Below, piece by piece: positions 1 to 5,265 of a stretch of DNA of 6,142 nucleotides (positions within the stretch are counted from its first letter, which is position 1; the number at the start of each line of letters is the position of its first letter). The stretch comes from AWTP1-13 sp035253505 (GTDB lineage Bacteria > Pseudomonadota > Alphaproteobacteria > Rhizobiales > Hyphomicrobiaceae): positions 1 to 6,142 of the forward strand of contig DATFCC010000218.1 of the NCBI GenBank assembly GCA_035253505.1, read 5' to 3'. Both the position numbers and the translations under genes were made by a program. Below the pieces are notes generated by a model. It was not told the origin of the DNA. It did not search any database and worked only from the letters and a program-made list of their open reading frames with translations.

Positions 1-1025
1 TCGCTCTGCAGGCGCTCTGGAACCTGCTCGCCACCGTATCGGCCATCGCCTGGCATCACTTCACCATCCTCATGCAGCCGGTCATCGTCCGGCTGCAGCA
101 GCCGAACATCGGCGGCCCCATGGCCCTGGCGGCGGCGATCGCCCTCGGTCTCGGCATCGGCCGCTTTCGCGGCACCGGCTTCGACCAGGAAGCCAAGGTC
201 GCCACCGCAATCGGCGTCATCCTGCTCATCGCGGCCCTTCCCTTCCTGGTGAATGCGACCGGCATCCGGCTGCCGCGCATGCCGGCGCTGGGGGGCGTAC
301 CCCGCGCGGGGCTTATCGCGGCGGGCGTGGTGGCCGCAGGAGCGGTCCTCGCCTGGATGGCCGGCGGCGGACGTACCGGGCTCGCAAGCCTTTCCAGCAG
401 CCTTCCCCTCGTGGGCGGGCCCAGTTCCCTGCAGGGCCGCGCGGATGTGATCGGCGGCGACCTGATGCGTGTCGGCGGCACGACGGTCAGGCTGGCAGGG
501 ATCGAGGTGCCGGAGCGGCAGCAGACCTGCGGCACCGGCAACAAACGCTACCGCTGCGGTGCGGCGGCGCATGCAGCCCTGAGCAAGCTCGTTGCCGGAC
601 GGTCGGTCACGTGCAAGCCATCCGGCACCGACAGTTCCGGTCACGCGCTGGCGAGCTGCACGCGCGGCGACCTCGACATCAGCGGCGAGCTCGTGCGGCA
701 GGGCCAGGCCTTCGCCGCCGGCGGCATCTTCGCCAGCTACGCGGCGCTGGAGCGGCAGGCGCGCGATGCCAAAGCCGGCATGTGGGCGGCGGGCGAGGTG
801 GAGCGCCCCTCCGACTTCCGCGCCAAGGCATGGGACGAGGCCAAGCGCCGCGCCCCGGACGGCTGTCCGATCAAGGGCATCATCAGCGGCGGCGCCCGCG
901 TCTATGTGCTGCCCTGGGCGCCCGACTACGACCGTGAGCGGATACAGAAAGGGCGCGGCGAACGCTGGTTCTGCTCCGAGCGTGAGGCCGAGGCGGCTGG
1001 CTTCAAGCCCTCGGTGCGCGGCTAG
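1..1025 (+). CDS. Membrane-anchored SNase-like (thermonuclease family) protein, 5'-truncated
   Basis: The reading frame is open from the window edge (first full codon at 3) to the TAG at 1023-1025. An ATG lies at 72, but it has no Shine-Dalgarno sequence, and the codons before it keep the same strong G/C third-position bias, so the true start is probably upstream. Numbered from the ATG at 72 (317 residues), hydrophobic segments lie at about 16-30, 43-62 and 80-98. A staphylococcal-nuclease fold follows at about 121-246, then a C-terminal module at about 264-313 with CPIKG, YDR and RGERWFCSE, like the small 'sunset'-type domain often found after such nucleases. Aligned to SNase, Asp21, Arg35 and Glu43 are kept (D130, R140, E148). 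Asp19 is Gly128, Asp40 is Glu145 and Arg87 is His191, so nuclease activity is doubtful. Cys153, 162, 181 and 196 could form disulfides, fitting a periplasmic domain. Family assignment is good; function is unknown. Confidence 0.8.
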   Translation, partial: ALQALWNLLATVSAIAWHHFTILMQPVIVRLQQPNIGGPMALAAAIALGLGIGRFRGTGFDQEAKVATAIGVILLIAALPFLVNATGIRLPRMPALGGVPRAGLIAAGVVAAGAVLAWMAGGGRTGLASLSSSLPLVGGPSSLQGRADVIGGDLMRVGGTTVRLAGIEVPERQQTCGTGNKRYRCGAAAHAALSKLVAGRSVTCKPSGTDSSGHALASCTRGDLDISGELVRQGQAFAAGGIFASYAALERQARDAKAGMWAAGEVERPSDFRAKAWDEAKRRAPDGCPIKGIISGGARVYVLPWAPDYDRERIQKGRGERWFCSEREAEAAGFKPSVRG

Positions 1026-1123
1026 TCGAGGCGGACGATGGCCACGGGCATGCCGGTTGGCCACCTACAATGAGGGGGAAGGCGAAAAAGAGCGAAAATC
1101 CCAGCTCGCGCACGAGCCCAAGC

Positions 1124-1148
1124 GGAACCGGAAACGCCAACGACCGTT
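1124..1148 (+). promoter_or_regulatory. Sigma-EcfG-type (general stress response) promoter
   Basis: GGAAC at 1124-1128 is followed after exactly 16 bases by CGTT at 1145-1148. This matches the known alphaproteobacterial EcfG consensus GGAAC-N16/17-CGTT at all nine fixed positions. Transcription would start at roughly 1154-1158, leaving a short leader before the purine-rich ribosome site (about 1170-1177) of the receiver gene at 1180. The motif lies in non-coding DNA, in the right orientation and at the right distance, which makes chance less likely. No other copy with this spacing was found in the places checked. Confidence 0.72.
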
Positions 1149-1179
1149 GTCGACGGGTGCCCGCATCGCAAGGGGGGTT

Positions 1180-1554
1180 ATGATGGACCGTTCGCTGGCC
1201 GGCCACACGATCTTGATCGTGGAAGACGAGCCGCTCGTTGCGCTGGACGTCAGTCGCAACCTCGAGGATGCCGGTGCCCTCGTGCTGATGGCGCGCACGC
1301 TGGATGAGGCGCTCAGCAAGGCGGAGGAGCCCAACCTGTCGGCCGCGGTTCTCGACCATGGTTTGAGCGAGGGGGATACGTCGGCGGTGTGCGAGATTCT
1401 CAAGAGGCGCCGCATTCCTTTCGTTCTCTATAGCGGCTACAGCGAGATCAGCGGCGCCTGCAGCAAGGGCGTGCTGGTGCAAAAACCGACCTCGCCGGCC
1501 GTGCTGGTGATGACGTTGGCAGGCCTCCTCCCCGGTCGCCCGACCGCGCACTGA
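1180..1554 (+). CDS. Single-domain response regulator (stand-alone receiver)
   Basis: A CheY-like receiver of 124 residues with no output domain; it would act through phosphorylation-dependent protein contacts or as a phosphate sink. Visible landmarks are the acidic pair E15-D16 in VEDEP, phospho-acceptor D59 in AVLDHGL, the switch Ser85 with Tyr87 in LYSGY, and the invariant Lys102 in QKP. The whole domain is therefore intact and should be phosphorylatable. Two tandem ATGs open the gene. The ribosome site AAGGGGGG (1170-1177) sits only 2 bases from the first ATG (1180) but 5 from the second (1183), so the second may be the real start (123 residues). The same frame stays open far upstream to 592, but that part is a shadow of the SNase-like gene. 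An EcfG-type promoter directly precedes the gene, suggesting stress induction. Its partner kinase is unknown; the HWE kinase at the right edge is one candidate. Confidence 0.87.
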   Translation: MMDRSLAGHTILIVEDEPLVALDVSRNLEDAGALVLMARTLDEALSKAEEPNLSAAVLDHGLSEGDTSAVCEILKRRRIPFVLYSGYSEISGACSKGVLVQKPTSPAVLVMTLAGLLPGRPTAH

Positions 1555-1575
1555 GCTGCCCTGCAGCGGCACCTC

Positions 1576-1604
1576 TTGCGGTCGGCCGCGATCCCCCGGA
1601 CAAT
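1576..1604 (+). promoter_or_regulatory. Possible housekeeping-type promoter for the GrdB-like gene
   Basis: TTGCGG (1576-1581) and GACAAT (1599-1604) are separated by 17 bases, the ideal spacing for a sigma-70-type promoter. The -35 box matches TTGACA at three of six positions and the -10 box matches TATAAT at four of six. The site lies in the 94-base gap after the receiver gene and would give a leader of about 38 bases. The match is imperfect, so read-through from the receiver promoter is an alternative. Confidence 0.3.
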
Positions 1605-1648
1605 GTGCGCACGTCCAGGCGTGCAAGCCTTGCCGGGAGGATGCGTGA

Positions 1649-2617
1649 ATGACCAGCGAGCGTGGCGAAGGGTTCGGCTTTGCGCCGCCGCACGATGCGC
1701 CCATTCCTTATATCCAGCGCATCCGCGACTACTATGTCACCCTCGGCTACGGCACGCCGTACGAATGGGCGCATTACGCCAAGGTGCCCTTCCAGCCGCT
1801 GCGCAAGCCGCTGGCCCAGAGCCGCGTGACGCTGATCACCACCGCTGCCCCCTACCAGGCCGACAAGGGCGATCAAGGACCGGGCGCGCCCTACAATTCA
1901 GCCGCCAAGTTCTACAAGGTGTATGCAGGCGACACCTCCAAGGACCATGACCTGCGCATCTCCCACGTCGGCATCGATCGCAAGCACACGACGGCGGAGG
2001 ATTCGGGCACCTGGTTTCCCCTGGCCGAGCTGCGCCGCGCGGCGGGACGCGGACGCATCGGCTCGGTGGCGCCCAACTTCTTCGGCCTGCCGACCAACCG
2101 CAGCCATCGCGTCACCCTCGAGACCGACTGCCCCGAGGTGGTGGCGCGCTGCAAGGCCGACGGCGTGGACGCGGCGATCCTGCTGCCGAACTGTCCCGTT
2201 TGCCACCAGAGTGCCAGCCTTGCCGCGCGGGCGCTGGAGGAAGCCGGCATTCCCACGGTCGTGATGGGCTGCGCTAAGGACATCGTCGAGTACGTCGGCG
2301 TGCCGCGGCTGCTGTTCTCCGACTTCCCGCTCGGCAACCCCGCGGGACGGCCAAGGGACCCGCAATCGCAAGCCGCGACGCTGGAGCTGGCCCTGCGCGT
2401 GCTCGAGACCGCTCCCGCCGCGCGCACGACCGTGCAGAACCCGCTGGTGTGGAGCGCGAGCCCCGACTGGAAACTCGACTTCCAGAACATTGCGCAGATG
2501 TCGGCCGAGGAGATCGCGCGCCGTCGCGCCGAGTTCGACAAGCAGAAGGAGATCGCCAAGGGGAAGCGCGAGGAGGCCGGCGTGCAGCGCCCGGCAGGCA
2601 AGGACAAGGCGGCATGA
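1649..2617 (+). CDS. Glycine/sarcosine/betaine/D-proline reductase 'selenoprotein B' family protein, Cys form
   Basis: A 322-residue cytosolic protein. The start is well supported by GGGAGG at 1635-1640, 8 bases upstream. The central and C-terminal part resembles the GrdB/PrdB family: PLAELRRAAGRGRIG (about 124-138), then DGVDAAILLPNCPVC (171-185), EEAGIPTVVMG, VGVPRLLFSDFPLGNP and a closing helix rich in Leu and Ala. In GrdB the active site is selenocysteine in a U-x-x-C setting. Here the equivalent is Cys182-Pro-Val-Cys185, with Cys182 encoded by TGT at 2192-2194, so no recoding is needed. No glycine-reductase partner (GrdA, C, D or E) is present, so a Stickland-type glycine reductase role is unlikely; a thiol-based reductase or lyase is possible. 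The last 40 or so residues form a highly charged Lys/Arg/Glu tail. The stop overlaps the start of the CoA-transferase gene, implying translational coupling. Family is fairly sure; the substrate is unknown. Confidence 0.77.
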   Translation: MTSERGEGFGFAPPHDAPIPYIQRIRDYYVTLGYGTPYEWAHYAKVPFQPLRKPLAQSRVTLITTAAPYQADKGDQGPGAPYNSAAKFYKVYAGDTSKDHDLRISHVGIDRKHTTAEDSGTWFPLAELRRAAGRGRIGSVAPNFFGLPTNRSHRVTLETDCPEVVARCKADGVDAAILLPNCPVCHQSASLAARALEEAGIPTVVMGCAKDIVEYVGVPRLLFSDFPLGNPAGRPRDPQSQAATLELALRVLETAPAARTTVQNPLVWSASPDWKLDFQNIAQMSAEEIARRRAEFDKQKEIAKGKREEAGVQRPAGKDKAA

Positions 2618-3807
2618 CCAAGCCGTTCGCCGGCGTCCGCGTCCTCGACTTCACGCAGGTGTTCGCGGGCCCTTTCGGCAGCTACCAGCTCGCACTGCTT
2701 GGGGCCGACGTTATCAAGATCGAGCGCAAAGGCGGCGAGGACATGCGCCGCAGCCCGCTCAACAAGGAGTGGGCGGCCCGCAACATGGCCACCGCGTGGA
2801 TGGCCATCAACTCCAACAAGCGCAACCTGGCGCTCGACCTCACCACGCCCAAGGCGGTCGAGATCGTGCATCGGCTCGCGGCCAAGGCCGACGTGGTGAT
2901 GGAGAACTTTCGCCCCGGCATCATGGACCGGTTGGGCATCGGTTACGAGGCGCTGTCAGCGGTCAACTCGCGGATCATCTACTGCGCCGTGTCAGGCTTC
3001 GGCCAGAACGGGCCCGAGCGGGCCACCGCCGCCTATGACGGCAAGATCCAGGCGATGAGCGGCATCATGTCGGTCACCGGCCATCCCGGCCAGGGGCCGA
3101 TGCGGGCGGGCTTCGCGATCTGCGATGCCATCGGCGGCATGACGGCGGCGTTTGCCGTGTCGAGCGCGCTCTACCAGCGCACGCATACGGGTCGCGGCCA
3201 GCTCGTCGATGTGGCCATGCTGGATGCGTCGCTGGCGTTCCTGTCATCGTTCGTCGCCGACTACACGATCGGCGGCCACGTGCAGGGACAATCGGGCAAT
3301 CGCGCGCAGAGTCGCCTGCCGACCGCGGACGTGTTCAAGGTCAAAGGCGGCTACATCCTGCTTGCCGTCAACAACGAGAAGCAATTCGGCGCGCTGAGCC
3401 GCGCCATCGGCAAGCCCGACTTGGCCAGGGACCCGCGGTTTGCCGACTGGCCGGCGCGCGTTGCCAACGACGACGCCCTGCGCGCCATCATCGAGGAGGC
3501 TTTTGCCACGGACGACGACAAGACCTGGGAAGCGCGGTTGACCAAGGCCGACGTGCCCTGCTCGCGGGTGTGGTCGATCGCCGAGATCGTCGCGCATCCG
3601 CAACTGGCCCACCGCGACGTGCTGCAGAAGGTCGAGACCCGCTACGGCCCCATGACGGTGGTCGGCTCGGGTTTCCGGCTGGCCCACGGCGGCGGCAGCG
3701 TCGAGCGCCCCCCGGCACTTCCGGGCGAGCATGCCGAGGAAGTCCTGCAGGAAGCCGGCTATGCCAAGAGCGAAGTCGAGGCCATGCGCCGCGACGGCGT
3801 GATCTGA
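2614..3807 (+). CDS. Class III (CaiB/BaiF family) CoA-transferase
   Basis: A 397-residue protein, the usual length for family III CoA-transferases, which move CoA between carboxylic acids through an enzyme-bound acyl anhydride on an Asp. It shows the N-terminal signature LDFTQVFAGPF, then GADVIKIER, NSNKRNLALDL (67-77), ENFRPG (97-102), the VSGFGQNGP loop (126-134), and GRGQLVDVAM with the expected nucleophile Asp199. A C-terminal closing segment contains PCSRVWSIAEI and HPQLAHRDV. All conserved parts are present, so it should be active. The frame is open back to 2449, but ATG 2614 is the right start: it begins the protein fold and overlaps the preceding stop as ATGA. This coupling suggests the two proteins act on one substrate or pathway. 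A racemase of the same fold is less likely, because the region corresponds better to the transferases. Acyl donor and acceptor cannot be read from the sequence. Confidence 0.9.
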   Translation: MTKPFAGVRVLDFTQVFAGPFGSYQLALLGADVIKIERKGGEDMRRSPLNKEWAARNMATAWMAINSNKRNLALDLTTPKAVEIVHRLAAKADVVMENFRPGIMDRLGIGYEALSAVNSRIIYCAVSGFGQNGPERATAAYDGKIQAMSGIMSVTGHPGQGPMRAGFAICDAIGGMTAAFAVSSALYQRTHTGRGQLVDVAMLDASLAFLSSFVADYTIGGHVQGQSGNRAQSRLPTADVFKVKGGYILLAVNNEKQFGALSRAIGKPDLARDPRFADWPARVANDDALRAIIEEAFATDDDKTWEARLTKADVPCSRVWSIAEIVAHPQLAHRDVLQKVETRYGPMTVVGSGFRLAHGGGSVERPPALPGEHAEEVLQEAGYAKSEVEAMRRDGVI

Positions 3808-3820
3808 TGGCCCCGGCGAC

Positions 3821-3933
3821 CTGTCATCCCGGAATTTCGCGCAGCGAAATATCCGGGACCCAGCATCGCGAGCGTGCGAGTAGGCCCCTGGGTCCCGGCT
3901 CTGCGCGCTGCCGCGCTCCGGCGGGGATGACAG
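3821..3933. repeat. Nested palindromic intergenic element
   Basis: Outer arms CTGTCATCCC (3821-3830) and GGGATGACAG (3924-3933) are a perfect 10-bp inverted repeat. Inside, 3828-3857 forms a hairpin: CCCGGA-ATTTCGC pairs with GCGAAAT-TCCGGG, with one bulged A at 3851 and a GCA loop. A second pair, GGGACCCAG (3855-3863) and CTGGGTCCC (3888-3896), is a perfect 9-bp inverted repeat enclosing 24 bases. The segment fills most of the 158-base gap between the CoA-transferase and dehydrogenase genes. The layout and the TGTCATCCC...GGGATGACA ends resemble dispersed intergenic palindromes known from alphaproteobacterial genomes. Only one copy is in this window, so repetition is inferred. In RNA it could fold into a large structure that attenuates or processes the transcript; it lacks a U-tract and is not a classic terminator. 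Confidence 0.72.
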
Positions 3934-3965
3934 TTTAGAAAGCGGCGCAACGGAGGAGAGCAGCT

Positions 3966-4790
3966 ATGGACCGGCTCAAGGGCAAGACCGCACTCATCAC
4001 GGGCGCCGCGCGCGGCATCGGCGCACAGATCGCCCGGCGCTTCGCCGACGAGGGTGCCAAGGTCATCATCAACGACCTCAGCCTGGAAGCGGCGCGGGCG
4101 ACCGCCAGCAATCTCGGCGGCCACGGGGTCGCCGCGGACGTGTCGGATTCGGCGGCAGTGGCCGCCATGTTCGCCGAGGTGAAGAAGCTCACACCGCGCC
4201 TCGACATCCTCGTCAACAACGCCGGCATCAGCGGCATCGAGGGACGAACCGACATCGGCGACATCCTGTCGCTGCGGATGAAGCAGGCAGACGAGGCCGC
4301 GCGCGGCGGCCCGGTCGAGACGTTCCTCGACGTCACGGTGGCGACCAGCGACGCGGGCTGGCGGAAGATGCTGGGCGTGCACGTCGACGGCACCTTCTTC
4401 TGCTGCCGGGAGGCCCTGAAGATCATGAACCCGCAGATGTCCGGCTCCATCATCAACATGGGGTCCATCATGGGCACCTATGGCAAACCGGCCGGCAGCA
4501 CGTCCTACTCGACGGCCAAGGCGGCCATCATGGGCTTCACGCGCGCGCTCGCCCACGAGGTGGCGCCGCGCGGCATCCGCGTGAACAGCATCGCGCCCGG
4601 CTACATCGACACCGACATGACCGCGCCGCTCGGCGAGTTCCGCAAGCGCATCGCCTCGCAGACGCCGCTGCAGCGGTTCGGCGACACCGACGACATCGCC
4701 TGGGCCGCGGTTTACCTCGCCAGCGACGAGGCCAAGTTCATGACCGGCCAGGTGATCTCGCCCAACGGCGGCTGGTACATGAGCCAGTGA
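3966..4790 (+). CDS. Short-chain dehydrogenase/reductase (SDR), NAD-type, with central insertion
   Basis: A 274-residue classical SDR oxidoreductase, presumably interconverting an alcohol and a ketone in the cytosol. It has the nucleotide-binding motif TGAARGIG (12-19), Asp37 at the end of the second strand (favouring NAD over NADP), NNAG (84-87), Ser167 and the Y181-STA-K185 catalytic pair, plus the PGYIDTDM segment and the C-terminal NGGWY. Two points are unusual. About 35 residues (roughly 92-128, including a charged stretch) are inserted after NNAG, making it longer than the usual 245-260. The catalytic-tetrad Asn is replaced by His139 in VHVDGTFF, a substitution seen in some SDR subgroups. 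The start is well defined: GGAGGAG at 3952-3958 lies 7 bases before the ATG. It follows the palindromic element and may be expressed separately from the upstream pair. The substrate is unknown; a 3-hydroxyacyl or hydroxy-acid derivative would fit the neighbouring CoA-transferase, but this is inference. Confidence 0.92.
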   Translation: MDRLKGKTALITGAARGIGAQIARRFADEGAKVIINDLSLEAARATASNLGGHGVAADVSDSAAVAAMFAEVKKLTPRLDILVNNAGISGIEGRTDIGDILSLRMKQADEAARGGPVETFLDVTVATSDAGWRKMLGVHVDGTFFCCREALKIMNPQMSGSIINMGSIMGTYGKPAGSTSYSTAKAAIMGFTRALAHEVAPRGIRVNSIAPGYIDTDMTAPLGEFRKRIASQTPLQRFGDTDDIAWAAVYLASDEAKFMTGQVISPNGGWYMSQ

Positions 4791-4905
4791 CGAGCGATCT
4801 GCGTGACCGGGTGGCGTGGAGGATCGATAGGCAGACGGGATGCCACCTTGCGGAAAGCGGCAACATATTGCATTAGAGGCATCATTACGCAGCGCGGACC
4901 CCTCT

Positions 4906-5229
4906 ATGGCGAAAATCACCTTCATCGAGCACGACGGCACCAGCCACACGGTCGAGGCCGAGACCGGCTCCACCGTCATGGAAAGCGCGCTCAAGGGCGG
5001 CGTGACCGGGATCGTCGCGGAGTGCGGCGGCTCGTGCACGTGCGCGACGTGCATGGTCTACGTGGACGAGGCGTGGGTGGAGAGAACGGGCACGCGCAGC
5101 GAGGAGGAGGAGGACCAGCTCGACTTCGCCTTCGACGTGCGCCCCAATTCCCGCCTATCCTGCCAGATCAAGGTCACCGACGAATTGGACGGCTTGGTCG
5201 TGCGCACGCCGTCCTACCAGGGGCGCTGA
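4906..5229 (+). CDS. 2Fe-2S ferredoxin, adrenodoxin/putidaredoxin type
   Basis: A 107-residue soluble electron carrier, the typical length for this family. Cluster ligands are Cys40, Cys46 and Cys49 (C-x5-C-x2-C within ECGGSCTCATC) and Cys86 in RLSCQI; Cys44 is the extra cysteine common in the family. The acidic run SEEEED (65-70), followed by QLDFA, is the usual partner-docking helix, and DGLVVRTP near the end is typical. Such ferredoxins pass electrons from an NAD(P)H-dependent reductase to cytochrome P450s or other oxygenases; neither partner is in the window. The start at 4906 fits the beta-grasp N-terminus MAKITFIE; an in-frame ATG at 4840 would add 22 unrelated residues. The ribosome site is weak. 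It follows the dehydrogenase by 115 bases and could share its transcript or have its own promoter. It ends 36 bases from the convergent kinase gene. Confidence 0.92.
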   Translation: MAKITFIEHDGTSHTVEAETGSTVMESALKGGVTGIVAECGGSCTCATCMVYVDEAWVERTGTRSEEEEDQLDFAFDVRPNSRLSCQIKVTDELDGLVVRTPSYQGR

Positions 5230-5265
5230 AGCGAGACCCGAGGCGGCAAGCCCGGGCGCGGCCAC

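Noticed and set aside
1040..1062. GGCCA/TGGCC inverted repeat after the SNase-like gene as a terminator
   Set aside because: The stem is only 5 bp and there is no U-tract, so an intrinsic terminator is not supported.
1066..1071. TACAAT resembling a -10 box
   Set aside because: No acceptable -35 box lies at 16-18 bases upstream, and the EcfG-type promoter nearer the gene is a much better candidate.
1038..1073. Eleven-codon frame starting at ATG 1038 in the gap before the receiver
   Set aside because: No ribosome site and no conserved content visible; such short frames are expected by chance.
1912..2871. Antisense open frame of 319 codons opposite the GrdB-like and CoA-transferase genes
   Set aside because: Low-complexity translation with no motifs, and it crosses two well-supported coupled genes.
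4848..4876. TTGCGG with CATTAG as a promoter for the ferredoxin
   Set aside because: The -10 part matches TATAAT at only three positions. It is possible but too weak to list.
4840..4905. Upstream ATG at 4840 as the ferredoxin start
   Set aside because: It would add 22 residues unlike ferredoxins, while ATG 4906 gives the exact family N-terminus and usual length.
3759..5054. Long antisense open frame (431 codons) opposite the SDR gene
   Set aside because: It spans the SDR, the palindrome and part of the ferredoxin on the other strand. Its translation is rich in Arg, Ala, His and Gly with no recognisable fold, as expected for the shadow of a GC-rich gene.
5230..5265. Possible shared terminator between the convergent ferredoxin and kinase genes
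   Set aside because: Only a short GCCCGGGC palindrome is present, without a proper stem-loop or U-tract.
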